Positions 1 to 7,774 are shown, counted from the first letter of the stretch. The stretch is DNA of 64,000 bases from VAXT01 sp963698015 (GCA_963698015.1 OY969109.1:2170001-2234000), one strand, 5' to 3'. Made by a program: numbers and translations. Notes: generated from the letters alone by a model not told the origin.

Positions 1-1
1 G

Positions 2-1015
2 ACGAGCCACAAGGCGATCCACAACCTGCTGGACGAGATCGTCGAGACGGGCCTGAGCGTGGGCGGGCTGAAGAAGTCCAGTAGCGGCAATCCAGAGTCC
101 GTCTACGAGAAGGGCTCGATCGAGAGCGAGGAGGGCATCGAGCCGTTCCTCGACCGTGATGTGCGGCTGCTGGCCGGCACGGCGTGGCTCTTCGCGCGGC
201 CCGAGCTCGACCAGGAGCTCGACTACCTGTTCATCGACGAGGCCGGCCAGGTCTCGCTCGCCGACGCGCTCGCGATGGGCACCTCGGCGCGGACGCTCGT
301 CCTGCTCGGCGACCCGGTGCAGCTCGCGCAGGTCTCGCAGGGGACGCACCCCGGCGGCTCGGGCGCATCGGTGCTGGAGCACCTGCTCGGCGATGCGCAG
401 ACGATCCCGGAGGATCGCGGTCTCTTCCTCGAGCGCTCGTTCCGGATGCACCCCGACGTGTGCCGCTACATCTCGGACGCGTTCTACGAGAGCCGGCTCG
501 AGGCGGCCGAGGGATGCGAGGTGCAGTCGACGACGTCGGGTACGGGTTTGCGGTTTCTGCCTGTCGAGCACACGGGCAACCGTCGCTCCTCGTCCGAGGA
601 GGCCGAGCGTGTGCGCGAGGAGCTCGACCGGCTGCTCGGGGAGGAGTGGACGGACAAGCAGGGAATCACACGGCCGCTTGGTCTCGACGACATCCTGGTC
701 GTTGCGCCCTACAACGAGCAGGTGCACTGTCTGGCGGAGGCGCTCCCGCGAGAAGCCCGGGTCGGCACCGTCGACAAGTTCCAGGGCCAGGAGGCGCCGG
801 TCGTCTTCTTCTCGATGGCAACGTCAAGCGGCGAGGACGTGCCGCGGAACCTCGAGTTCCTGCTCTCGCGAAATCGGCTCAACGTGGCCGTGTCGCGGGC
901 GAAGTGCCTCGCGTACCTCGTCGCGAGCCCGCGGCTCCTGGACGCGAATTGCCGCACCGTCGAACAGATGCGGCTTGCGAACGCGCTTTGCCGCTTGGTG
1001 GAGGCCGCAGCCTAG
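2..1015 (+). CDS. Superfamily 1 DNA/RNA helicase, C-terminal part (5' end outside window)
   Basis: The frame is open from the first bases of the window, so the gene starts upstream. What is present is the second half of an SF1B (DNA2/NAM7/UPF1-type) helicase: a Walker B motif LFIDEAGQ, motif III GDPVQL, motif IV-like SFRMHPDVCRYIS, motif V VGTVDKFQGQEAPVVFFSMA, and motif VI LNVAVSRAKC. These are the AAA_11/AAA_12 domains that use ATP to translocate on nucleic acid. In related proteins this module follows a RecB-like nuclease domain (TM0106 family); whether that applies here cannot be seen. The stop codon overlaps, tail to tail, the stop of the HD-domain gene on the other strand. The family is secure; the exact role is not. 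Confidence 0.9.
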   Translation, partial: TSHKAIHNLLDEIVETGLSVGGLKKSSSGNPESVYEKGSIESEEGIEPFLDRDVRLLAGTAWLFARPELDQELDYLFIDEAGQVSLADALAMGTSARTLVLLGDPVQLAQVSQGTHPGGSGASVLEHLLGDAQTIPEDRGLFLERSFRMHPDVCRYISDAFYESRLEAAEGCEVQSTTSGTGLRFLPVEHTGNRRSSSEEAERVREELDRLLGEEWTDKQGITRPLGLDDILVVAPYNEQVHCLAEALPREARVGTVDKFQGQEAPVVFFSMATSSGEDVPRNLEFLLSRNRLNVAVSRAKCLAYLVASPRLLDANCRTVEQMRLANALCRLVEAAA

Positions 1016-1602
1016 CCCGGGAAGACCGCGTCGACCTCCCGGGCCAGCGTCTGGAAGAGCGGGACATCTGGGTCACGGGCCAGGAAGGCGTCGGCGAGCG
1101 AGCGGTAGTACCAGGCATGGTCCGCGCGGTCCACGTTGAAGATCTGCCACGTTTTCTCCTCGCCGCGTTCCGCGATCGTGTCCCGGATCGAGCGGACGTT
1201 GTCGATCTTGTCGGCGGAGAGCAGCGGGAGTACGTCTGCCTCCAGCTTCCCGATCTTCACGATCGTCGCCTCTCTGCTGGGACGCCACCCGAGCGTCTTG
1301 TCGGCCGAGGCCGCCTCGACGAAGCCCGCCACGCCCTCGCCGAAGTGCTCGGCGATCTGATCGCGGGTGACGTCCGTGTCCTCGAGCGTGTCGTGGAGGA
1401 GGCCGGCGGCGACGAGCTCATCGTCGTAGCCGTGCCGCTCGAGGATCCACGCAACACGAATCGGGTGGATCATGTACGGGAAGCGCGTCCCCTTCCGGAC
1501 GTGCTGCACCCGGCCATGCGCCTGGGCCGCGAACTCGAGCGCCTCGAAGAGCAGTGTCAGTTCGCCCGGCCCTCGTCTGCACGGCGCTGCGTGCGCACCC
1601 AT
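1012..1602 (-). CDS. HD-domain phosphohydrolase (RelA/SpoT hydrolase-like, MESH1 type)
   Basis: A 196-residue protein with a single HD domain: His46 in the first helix, the His70-Asp71 pair in LLHDTLEDT, and Asp131 in SADKIDNVR. These are the metal ligands of the (p)ppGpp hydrolase/HD superfamily, and the spacing resembles small stand-alone (p)ppGpp hydrolases. No synthetase or TGS domain is present. ATG at 1602 is the only normal start codon near the domain; the first 14 or so residues lie outside the conserved part and overlap the end of a small upstream gene, with which it is probably co-transcribed. The substrate could be (p)ppGpp or another nucleotide; this is inferred from the family only. 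Confidence 0.8.
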   Translation of the reverse strand: MGAHAAPCRRGPGELTLLFEALEFAAQAHGRVQHVRKGTRFPYMIHPIRVAWILERHGYDDELVAAGLLHDTLEDTDVTRDQIAEHFGEGVAGFVEAASADKTLGWRPSREATIVKIGKLEADVLPLLSADKIDNVRSIRDTIAERGEEKTWQIFNVDRADHAWYYRSLADAFLARDPDVPLFQTLAREVDAVFPG

Positions 1603-1721
1603 GTAGCAGGGTCATCGTCCCAGTCGTGCCCTTCATCTGGGATCGAGCCTATTGCTGACTCGATGAGCTCCCAGCGACTCTGGGCGTCATTCGCCTCTTC
1701 GTCCAGGCTGCGCTTGCTCAT
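1557..1721 (-). CDS. Small acidic hypothetical protein (54 aa)
   Basis: An ATG-initiated 54-codon ORF that starts MSKRSLDEEAND and contains a conserved-looking segment SRWELIESAIGSIPDEGHD. It overlaps the start of the HD-domain gene in another frame, as in a translationally coupled pair. The composition (acidic, Trp-containing, low in the Arg/Pro runs typical of shadow frames here) suggests a real gene. I do not recognise the family. Confidence 0.5.
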   Translation of the reverse strand: MSKRSLDEEANDAQSRWELIESAIGSIPDEGHDWDDDPATWVRTQRRADEGRAN

Positions 1722-1734
1722 GCGCACAACCTAA

Positions 1735-1748
1735 CGCGAGCGCTCGCG
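1735..1748. promoter_or_regulatory. Perfect 14-bp palindrome in a divergent promoter region
   Basis: CGCGAGCGCTCGCG lies in the 50-bp gap between the divergent genes that start at 1721 (minus) and 1772 (plus). It could be an operator for both, but GC-rich palindromes of this length can occur by chance in this genome. Confidence 0.25.
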
Positions 1749-1771
1749 AGACCCCTTTAGGCTCCACCGCC

Positions 1772-2557
1772 ATGGATCTCCGCGCGGAAGCGCTCGAGAG
1801 GCTTGTCGTCGGCGCGGCGAAACCGTACATCGACGAGGACACGGATCGCGTCGCTGCCGAGCAGTACTTCGCCGATGTCGAGCCGGACGCGGGCAGGCTC
1901 GGGACATTGCTCGCCGATACGCATCGGGAGCAGCCGCGCTACAGCCCGGCGACCGAGCTCTACCCCTGGGTCGACCTTCAGCCGGACCGCAAGGTTCGGA
2001 GCGTCTACACGCAGGACGAGTACGACCCTGCTGAGCTGATCGAGGAGGCGGCGCGCATCCACGAGCGGCGCGACGCCCTCCGCGTCACGGCCGCATCGGA
2101 AACCGCCGTCGAGGAGCTCGAGCCCTATAACTGCGAACACGTCGTCTGCCAGTCCTGGTTCGACCACGCCGAGCCGATGCGCGGGGACTTGCACCACCTC
2201 TTCACCTGCGAGCGCAAGTGCAACAGCTTCCGCGGGAACGCGCCCTACACCGACTTTCCCGACTACCTCGAGGTCGTTCGCGAGAGCTGCGGCAAGAAGG
2301 AGACGGCACTGTTCGAGCCGGCGGCCGGGAAAGGGGCCGTCGCGCGCGCGACCTTCTACTTCCTGCTCCGCTACTCCGAGCTGCGGCCCTACTCGGACGA
2401 GGCGATCGCGACCCTGCTCCAGTGGCACGACGCCGAGCCGGTCACCGAATACGAACGGCACCGCAACGCCGGGATCTTCGAGCGGCAGGGCAACCGCAAT
2501 CCGCTGATCGACCACCCGGAGTGGGCGTCACGCATCGACTTCAGTGGACCCGCATGA
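1772..2557 (+). CDS. Endonuclease I family nuclease (beta-beta-alpha metal finger), no signal peptide
   Basis: A 261-residue protein with the endonuclease I (EndA/Vvn/BsnI) signature: NCEHVVCQSWF (Glu122-His123) followed by GDLHHLFTCERKCNSFRGN (Asp139, His141-His142, Asn151), and the family's C-terminal RNAGIFERQGNRNPLIDHPEW, quoted here only as positions about 230-250. Known members cut DNA or RNA non-specifically with one metal ion and are exported. Here the N-terminus, MDLRAEALERLVVGAAK, is a plain helix with no hydrophobic core, so the protein appears cytoplasmic or is exported by an unusual route. ATG 1772 fits the alignment. The 3' end overlaps the convergent membrane-protein gene by 17 bp. 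Confidence 0.85.
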   Translation: MDLRAEALERLVVGAAKPYIDEDTDRVAAEQYFADVEPDAGRLGTLLADTHREQPRYSPATELYPWVDLQPDRKVRSVYTQDEYDPAELIEEAARIHERRDALRVTAASETAVEELEPYNCEHVVCQSWFDHAEPMRGDLHHLFTCERKCNSFRGNAPYTDFPDYLEVVRESCGKKETALFEPAAGKGAVARATFYFLLRYSELRPYSDEAIATLLQWHDAEPVTEYERHRNAGIFERQGNRNPLIDHPEWASRIDFSGPA

Positions 2558-3062
2558 CCTCCGCAGCGACGCCCGCTCCCACGGCCGCGCCGACGATCAG
2601 GCCGACGGTTCTCGCATCGCCGAGGCCGATCGCGTGCAGCAACCCCCACGAGACGAGATAGCTCCACCCGGCAATCGCGGCGCCGTAGACGAGGCCGAGG
2701 CCGGCGAGGCGCGTCGCCGGAAACACCCCGAGGAGCCGCATCGTCGCGGGCGGGTGGTCGCTGTACAGCCCGCCCTCGAATCCGAGCTTCCGCTCGAGCT
2801 CCTCGGCCCGCTTCGCCGCGGCCGCGTAGATCTGCGAGTTCCGCAGCTCGTAGACGAGGATCCCGACCGTCGCCGTCAGCCCGAGCAGCCCGATCGCAAG
2901 CAGCTCGACCGCCGGGCGCGGCTTCCCGAAGAGCCCGACCGACGCGGCCGCGATCGTCGGGACGAACGCGATCAGCTTGAAGCGGATGTCCGTGAGCATG
3001 CGGAGCAGCTGCGTCGTCTGGTCGTAGTCGAGCCGCAGACGGTCGTCGCCCTCCTGTGTCAC
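2541..3062 (-). CDS. Four-helix membrane protein of unknown function
   Basis: A 173-residue protein. Hydrophobic segments lie near residues 29-45, 52-70, 112-135 and 145-168; a charged stretch (RNSQIYAAAAKRAEELERKLG) sits between the second and third. The arrangement of two helix pairs around a cytoplasmic loop resembles many small uncharacterised bacterial membrane proteins, and I cannot assign a family. Start ATG 3062; the gene converges on and overlaps the nuclease gene. Confidence 0.65.
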   Translation of the reverse strand: MTQEGDDRLRLDYDQTTQLLRMLTDIRFKLIAFVPTIAAASVGLFGKPRPAVELLAIGLLGLTATVGILVYELRNSQIYAAAAKRAEELERKLGFEGGLYSDHPPATMRLLGVFPATRLAGLGLVYGAAIAGWSYLVSWGLLHAIGLGDARTVGLIVGAAVGAGVAAEVMRVH

Positions 3063-3211
3063 GCGGCGCAGTATCGGACGGGACCGGTGAGCCGGTCAAG
3101 GAGCGGCTGCCGAATCCGCACTTTGTGGCACGGCGCATCAGTAGAACTCCCGATGCAGCGCCATTCCGATCCGACGCATCCTCTGCTGGAGCGCAGGAAA
3201 GGAGCGCACCC

Positions 3212-3493
3212 ATGGCACCACGGCCGGAGAGAGAAGCGGTCGCCTGCCCGTACTGTGGTCAAACGCTGCAGAACGAGGACGCCGTTCGGCACTTCAGAGA
3301 CAGCGAGCGCAGGCGCCGGGTGGAGTTGCAGACAGCGGCGAGAGAGCACGCCGTCAGGCTCGCGGAGGAGCTCGGGGCCGAGCTTTCCGCAGAGCACGAA
3401 AGGAACCTCGAGCGGCTCGAGCGCGAGCTCCTCTCGACGCATGGCGAGGGACTCGTCGAGGAGCGGGTGAAGCACCGAATGGCGCCCTTCTAG
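3212..3493 (+). CDS. Small zinc-ribbon and coiled-coil protein
   Basis: A 93-residue protein starting at an ATG preceded by GGAAAGGAG about 8 nt upstream; the frame stays open further 5' but without a better start. It opens with a CPYCGQTL knuckle near residue 13 and continues as a highly charged helix (many Glu, Arg, Leu in heptad-like spacing). Only one CxxC is present, so zinc would need a second half-site, perhaps by dimerisation. The layout recalls the N-terminus of DUF2130 proteins, of which it could be a short relative or remnant. Function unknown. Confidence 0.55.
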   Translation: MAPRPEREAVACPYCGQTLQNEDAVRHFRDSERRRRVELQTAAREHAVRLAEELGAELSAEHERNLERLERELLSTHGEGLVEERVKHRMAPF

Positions 3494-3564
3494 GCCACGC
3501 GCGATCAGCTCGGCCGGAATCGGCGATTTGGTCAAGGGCCGGGGGACGGGCTACCTTTCTCGAG

Positions 3565-4224
3565 GTGACTGCTGAGCATGCGCGTCTCGCTGTCAAGCCA
3601 CGCCTCCGCGGTCTTTCCCACACTGTGGCCTTCGTGGCCGCCGTGCCGCTCGGGATCGCGCTGATCCTCGAGGCGAATACCGGTCGCGGACGGCTCTCGG
3701 CGATCGTCTTCGCCGCCACGGTCGCGGCCATGTTCGGCGCCAGCGCGCTCTACCACTCTCCGAACTGGTCCGACGCGCCCAAGCGCTGGCTGCGCCGGGT
3801 CGACCACGCCGGGATCTACGGGCTGATCGCGGGCACCTACACGGCCTTCGGCCTGCTCGCTCTCAGCGGGTACTGGCGCTGGGTGGTGCTGAGCATCGTC
3901 TGGGCGGGCGCGCTCGCGGCAATCGTCTTCAAGTTCGCGTGGATCGACGCTCCGAAGTGGATCTCCGCCGTGATCGGGGTCGCGCTCGGCTGGATCGGGG
4001 TCGTCGTCTTCCCGCAGCTCCTGCACGAGATCGGAGTCGGCGCGATGTTGCTCGTGCTCGCAGGCGGGCTCCTGTACACGGCCGGCGCGCTCGTCTACGC
4101 GCTTCGCCGGCCCGACCCGCGTCCGGCCGTCTTCGGGTTCCACGAGGTCTTCCACGTGCTCGTGATCGCGGCCGTCGCGTGCCAGTACTCGGCGGTCGCT
4201 TTCTTCGTTCTTCCGGAGCACTGA
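3565..4224 (+). CDS. trhA: TrhA/hemolysin III family membrane protein (PAQR superfamily)
   Basis: A 219-residue, seven-helix integral membrane protein. The family signature is complete: GASALYHS after the second helix, DHAGIYGLIAGTYT before the fourth, and FGFHEVFHVLVIAA near the C-terminus. The conserved His, Ser and Asp residues form the zinc-binding site typical of the PAQR/CREST fold. Bacterial members have been linked to membrane energetics and fluidity; hemolysin is a historical name. It starts with GTG. A good match to the family in length and motifs. Confidence 0.9.
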   Translation: MTAEHARLAVKPRLRGLSHTVAFVAAVPLGIALILEANTGRGRLSAIVFAATVAAMFGASALYHSPNWSDAPKRWLRRVDHAGIYGLIAGTYTAFGLLALSGYWRWVVLSIVWAGALAAIVFKFAWIDAPKWISAVIGVALGWIGVVVFPQLLHEIGVGAMLLVLAGGLLYTAGALVYALRRPDPRPAVFGFHEVFHVLVIAAVACQYSAVAFFVLPEH

Positions 4225-4236
4225 TCGCGCAACGGC

Positions 4237-4592
4237 GTGCCGGTCGAGAAGACATACACGTTCCGAGCTCCGGAGGATCTCGCTCCGCGCGCGCGACGCA
4301 TTCCGCACGTGGCAGGACCTCCTCGCACCAGGCGCCGCCCTTCCGGGTGCGGCCCTTCAGGAGGCGATGACCGTCTTCTGTCTCGCTGTTGCCCGCCGAG
4401 CGAAAGCCTTCGACGAGTTCGAGAACCAGTCCGCGCTGATCAGGGCGACGTTCGAGCTCTTCGTCGATGCTACTGAGAAGGTTGCCGAGGACTTGAAGTT
4501 CACGCAGGCGTATGCGGAGTTACGCCGGCACGCTGACGCCTCCGAAGCTCCTCGACGTGGAGGATGGGCTGCGACGCGCCTTGGATCTCTAG
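4237..4592 (+). pseudogene. Probable frameshifted gene (about 115 codons over three frames)
   Basis: No single long frame covers 4225-4626, but three frames join into one sensible protein. GTG 4237 gives VEKTYTFRAPEDLA; reading then moves by one base near 4280-4295 to RARDAFRTWQDLLAPG and on through AMTVFCLAVARRAKAFDEFEN and SALIRATFELFVDATEKVAED; a second one-base shift near 4515-4530 gives TLTPPKLLDVEDGLRRALDL and a TAG at 4590-4592. Each shift is one extra base. The joined product looks like a small helical protein with an antitoxin-like start. Either the gene is decayed or the assembly has two base insertions. Family not recognised. Confidence 0.5.
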
Positions 4593-4626
4593 GCGCCAGG
4601 GACGACCAGGCTCCTATGATCGGCTG

Positions 4627-5487
4627 ATGGCCGAGCAGCCTAAGGGCTGGCGGATCGTCGTCATCTCGGCGGTCCTGCCCGTCGCCGAGCCGGTGATTGC
4701 GAGCCTGCAGGGGATGGGGCACGACGTCGTCGCGTGGCTGACGGCGAGGCGCCCGCAGGACAAGGACAAGCCGCCGCCGCTGTGGGGCGAGGTCACCGAC
4801 AAGACCGCCCCGCAGGGCGTCAACCTGATCATGGCCCGCGACAAGGCCGACCTCGCCGGGCTCCTACGCGGGCTCGAGCCCGACCTCGCGCTCTGCTGGG
4901 GCTTCGGCTGGAAGATCCCACAGGAGGCGCTCGACGTCCCGCGCCACGGAATCGTCAACCAGCACCCGGCGCCCCTGCCGCGCTTTCGCGGCCCGATTCC
5001 GATGTCCTGGGCGATACGCGAGGGCGACAACGAGTTCTTCATCACCTGGCACCGGATGGACGCCGAGCTCGACACGGGGCCGATCCTGGCCCAGACGACG
5101 GTGCCGATCCTGGACGAGGACGAGACGATCTGGGAGATGGGGCCGAAGATCCTCGAGGCCTCGATCGAGCTGCTCCCGCGCGTCTTCGAGCGGCTCGAGG
5201 CCGGCGATCCCGGCGATCCGCAGGCGACCGAAGGCGCGTCCTGGGCCGGGTACTTCGAGGAGGACTACTCGACGATCGACTGGTCGAAGCCGAGGAAGGA
5301 GATCCACAACCAGGTGCGCGCGTGGCACCTATCGTTCGACGGCGGGCCGGTCGTGGGTCCGATCGCGGAGCTCGACGGCAAGCGGGTCAAGGTCAACCGG
5401 ACGAGCCTCAGCGACCCGGGCGACGGCTCGCAGGCGGTCGACGCCGGCGACGGAAAGATCTGGGTCCTCGAGTCCGAGCCGGCCTAG
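4627..5487 (+). CDS. Formyltransferase family protein, paralogue A
   Basis: A 286-residue protein of the formyltransferase (Fmt/PurN) fold. The catalytic triad is present: Asn111 and His113 in the NQHPAPLPRFRGP loop and Asp149 in DAELDTGPI, with the 36-residue His-Asp spacing seen in Fmt and GAR transformylase. The family moves a formyl or hydroxymethyl group from 10-formyl-tetrahydrofolate to an amine. The true methionyl-tRNA enzyme is encoded at 53578, so this copy probably acts on another amine, for example a sugar nucleotide or small metabolite. The C-terminal third (Fmt_C-like) ends DGKIWVLESEPA. ATG 4627 is used because upstream codons belong to the preceding frame remnant. Its stop abuts paralogue B. 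Confidence 0.8.
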   Translation: MAEQPKGWRIVVISAVLPVAEPVIASLQGMGHDVVAWLTARRPQDKDKPPPLWGEVTDKTAPQGVNLIMARDKADLAGLLRGLEPDLALCWGFGWKIPQEALDVPRHGIVNQHPAPLPRFRGPIPMSWAIREGDNEFFITWHRMDAELDTGPILAQTTVPILDEDETIWEMGPKILEASIELLPRVFERLEAGDPGDPQATEGASWAGYFEEDYSTIDWSKPRKEIHNQVRAWHLSFDGGPVVGPIAELDGKRVKVNRTSLSDPGDGSQAVDAGDGKIWVLESEPA

Positions 5488-6369
5488 ATGACGGAGCAAC
5501 CGCGGGGCTGGCGGATCGTCGTCATCGCGAACGTGCTGCCGATCGCCGAGGCGCTGATCGGGCAGCTCCACGAGATGGGCCACGACGTCGTCGCCTGGCT
5601 GATGCAGAGGCGTCCGCAATCCCGCGATCTGCCACCGCCGCCCTGGGGCGAGACGAGCGACAAGACGGCGCCACAGGGCGTCAACCTGATCTGGGTGCGC
5701 GACAAGGCCGATCTCGCGCCGCTCCTGCGCGGCCTCGAGCCCGACGTCGTCCTCTGCTGGGGCTTCTCCTGGAAGATCCCGCAGGAGGCGCTCGACGTGC
5801 CCCGCTACGGCGCGGTCAACCAGCACCCGGCGCTGTTGCCGCGGCACCGCGGGCCGATTCCGCTCTCCTGGGCGCTCCGCGAGGGCGACCCCGTCTTTGG
5901 GATCACCTGGCACCGCATGGACGCCGAGCTCGACACCGGGCCGATCCTCGCGCAGACATCGATCCCGATCCTCGACGAGGAGACGTCGATCTTCGAGACG
6001 GGGCCGCGGATGCTCGAGGCGACCCTGGGGCTGCTCCCGCAGGTCTTCGAGCGGCTCGCGGCCCGCGATCCCGGCGACCCGCAACCAACCGAGGGCGCTT
6101 CGTGGGGCGGGATGTTCGAGGAGGACTACGCGACGATCGATTGGTCGGCGCAGACGGCCCGGGAGATCCACAACCAGGTGCGGGCGTGGAGCTTCGCGGT
6201 CGGCATGGGCCCGGTGCAGGGGCCCTTCGCCGAGCTCGACAGCAAGCGCGTGAAGGTGACGCGCACGCTCCTCACCGACCCGGGCGACGGCTCGCCGGCC
6301 ATGGATACCGCGGACGGGAAGATCTGGATCCTCGAGTCAGAGCCGTTCGAGACCGATCCATCGGCGTAA
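5488..6369 (+). CDS. Formyltransferase family protein, paralogue B (tandem duplicate)
   Basis: A 293-residue protein colinear with the preceding gene from end to end, with the same triad (Asn111, His113, Asp149) and shared blocks such as RDKADLA, LRGLEPD, WGFxWKIPQEALDVPR, EIHNQVRAW and DGKIW. ATG 5488 follows the TAG of paralogue A with no gap. The copies differ around residues 40-55 and in the substrate-facing part of the C-terminal domain, as expected for an old duplication with partial specialisation. They are surely co-translated. Substrate unknown. Confidence 0.8.
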   Translation: MTEQPRGWRIVVIANVLPIAEALIGQLHEMGHDVVAWLMQRRPQSRDLPPPPWGETSDKTAPQGVNLIWVRDKADLAPLLRGLEPDVVLCWGFSWKIPQEALDVPRYGAVNQHPALLPRHRGPIPLSWALREGDPVFGITWHRMDAELDTGPILAQTSIPILDEETSIFETGPRMLEATLGLLPQVFERLAARDPGDPQPTEGASWGGMFEEDYATIDWSAQTAREIHNQVRAWSFAVGMGPVQGPFAELDSKRVKVTRTLLTDPGDGSPAMDTADGKIWILESEPFETDPSA

Positions 6370-6383
6370 GATTGGACGCCGCC

Positions 6384-6623
6384 ATGGAAGAGGACACGGC
6401 GATCATCGCCGAACAACTGGCCGAGCTCACCCGGACCGTCGAGGGCATGGCCGCCCAGCTCAAGGCGCTTCGCGAGCGCGCGGACAATGAGCGGGAGCGG
6501 GCCGACCAACAACAGGAGCGCTCGGAGGTCCAGCAGGAGCGCATCGACCTCGCGGCGCGAGAGCTGGCCGAGGTCAGCGATCGCCTGCAGGCCGCGGCGA
6601 ACGCCCTTCGCGAGTCGATCTAG
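6384..6623 (+). CDS. Small coiled-coil protein (79 aa)
   Basis: A 79-residue protein that is almost entirely one predicted helix rich in Glu, Arg, Gln and Leu (blocks EQLAELTRTVEGMAAQLKAL and QQERSEVQQERID). It lies 14 bp after the second formyltransferase gene and just before a hairpin terminator, so it is the last gene of that operon. It might form an oligomerisation partner, but no family is recognised. Confidence 0.55.
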   Translation: MEEDTAIIAEQLAELTRTVEGMAAQLKALRERADNERERADQQQERSEVQQERIDLAARELAEVSDRLQAAANALRESI

Positions 6624-6642
6624 CCTGGGGAGACGCAAAGAA

Positions 6643-6658
6643 GGCCCGCAAGCGGGCC
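6643..6658. terminator. Hairpin terminator between convergent genes
   Basis: GGCCCGCAAGCGGGCC forms a short, very stable GC hairpin 20 bp after the coiled-coil gene and 29 bp from the stop of the convergent gene. There is no long T tract on either side, so it may act with Rho or only protect 3' ends. Confidence 0.5.
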
Positions 6659-6686
6659 TCCTCTACTTCGAGCGTCCTCGCGGCTG

Positions 6687-7007
6687 TTACGCGTGGACGA
6701 GCTCCTTCTCGACAACCTTCTTCGCAATCACCTCTCCGCCAGTGACCTTCGGCGGATTCGGGAGCACTGTGTCGAGCTTCTCATCGCGCACCCAGGTTGC
6801 TGAGAGGCGGGTCGACTCGTCGGCCTGTGCCATCGTGTCGAAGAAGCTGATCGAGCTCATGACGCCCTCGTTCGTCTCGATCAGGTAGTAGCCGCGGAAA
6901 CCGTCCAACTTGCTCACGCGGGGGAGGAAGGTCTCGCCGACCTTCTTGGTCAGCTCTTCCGTGCGGGCCTTGTCGATGCCCTCGTACCGTCGAATAGTGG
7001 CATGCAT
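6687..7007 (-). CDS. ABM-like dimeric alpha/beta barrel protein
   Basis: A 106-residue protein with the pattern of the antibiotic-biosynthesis-monooxygenase/dimeric ferredoxin-like superfamily: an N-terminal strand MHATIRRYEGI, a helix ending in FLPRVSKLDGFRGYYLIE, then GVMSSISFFDTMAQADES, where the aromatic pair is typical of the second strand. Such proteins act as small cofactor-independent monooxygenases, haem-degrading enzymes or ligand sensors. It diverges from the gene at 7097 across an intergenic region with a large palindrome. Confidence 0.6.
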   Translation of the reverse strand: MHATIRRYEGIDKARTEELTKKVGETFLPRVSKLDGFRGYYLIETNEGVMSSISFFDTMAQADESTRLSATWVRDEKLDTVLPNPPKVTGGEVIAKKVVEKELVHA

Positions 7008-7086
7008 ATAGCTTGCTCCTAACGTCTTTCGTTCAGGGCGGAAAGCCCGGTCGAGCTCTCCTGCACATCGGACCCTAACATACTTC

Positions 7087-7128
7087 TTGACAACGTGTGA
7101 TGACGTATCTACGTTTTTATACGTTGTC
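7087..7128. promoter_or_regulatory. Fourfold ACGT palindrome overlapping a TTGACA box
   Basis: GACAACGT at 7089-7096 is matched by ACGTTGTC at 7121-7128, and two more ACGT units lie between them at 7103 and 7111. The starts of the four ACGT units are 10, 8 and 10 bp apart and the whole array is symmetric, the layout of an operator bound by a dimer of dimers. It overlaps a consensus -35 box TTGACA (7087-7092) and the first codons of the plus-strand gene, in the gap between two divergent genes. Confidence 0.5.
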
Positions 7129-7774
7129 TCCGTTCTCAGTCACTCTGGAGCACGTTCCGGATCGCGAGCTCGGGCCGCTGCTCAGGCACCTCGCGGACGC
7201 GGGCTTCGAGAATCCGCTCATCAAGCCGGTTCGCGCGCGGGCTGGATCTCGCAAGGCGGCCGCTTCTGCTCGAGTGCGGAAGGCCGATCTCCCCGACGAC
7301 TGGAGCCTCGTACGAGAGCGGGAAGGCGAGTCGTACCAATGGCCGGAGGCGCGCGAACGCTACTCGCGCTATCGGGTGTTCATGGGCACGACGCGCTCCG
7401 AAGGCGTTGTGCACATCGGGCTCGGCGAGACCATCCGCAAGAAGAAGTGGGGGCGAGACCGAAAGTACGTCGTCGCCTTCCTGAGCAGTGGCGCGCCGCA
7501 GAAGCCGCTGGCCGAGTTTCTCGCGGTCGACGACTACAAGGAGTCACGCGAGCTCGTCGCGGTGATCCGCGGCAGCGACGGCGGCCGCCGCATGTACGGG
7601 CCCGGCGACGCGCTCCCCGAGATCTACGAGGGGCGCTTCAGGACTCAGATGTACAACGATCGAGTCGACTACCCAGGCGTCTGGCACAAGGCCGTCGTCA
7701 TCGCACAGGAGGACGATCACGCGACGATGCTCAACCACGCGTTGCTCCAGGGCCGCCGGCGGCAGTCTCTGTAG
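7097..7774 (+). CDS. Hypothetical protein (225 aa)
   Basis: I do not recognise the family. The protein is soluble, basic and mixed in composition, with a conserved-looking core VFMGTTRSEGVVHIGLGE, then YVVAFLSSGAP, ELVAVIRGSDGGRRMYGPGDALPE and MYNDRVDYPGVWHKAVV. No Walker, HTH or membrane segment is seen. The ATG pair at 7097/7100 falls inside the palindrome described above, so either the operator covers the start or translation begins later, for example at TTG 7124. Confidence 0.6.
   Translation: MMTYLRFYTLSPFSVTLEHVPDRELGPLLRHLADAGFENPLIKPVRARAGSRKAAASARVRKADLPDDWSLVREREGESYQWPEARERYSRYRVFMGTTRSEGVVHIGLGETIRKKKWGRDRKYVVAFLSSGAPQKPLAEFLAVDDYKESRELVAVIRGSDGGRRMYGPGDALPEIYEGRFRTQMYNDRVDYPGVWHKAVVIAQEDDHATMLNHALLQGRRRQSL

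Noticed and set aside
3056..3211. Longer start for the zinc-ribbon protein
   Set aside because: The extra 52 residues are of random composition and the ribosome site is at ATG 3212.
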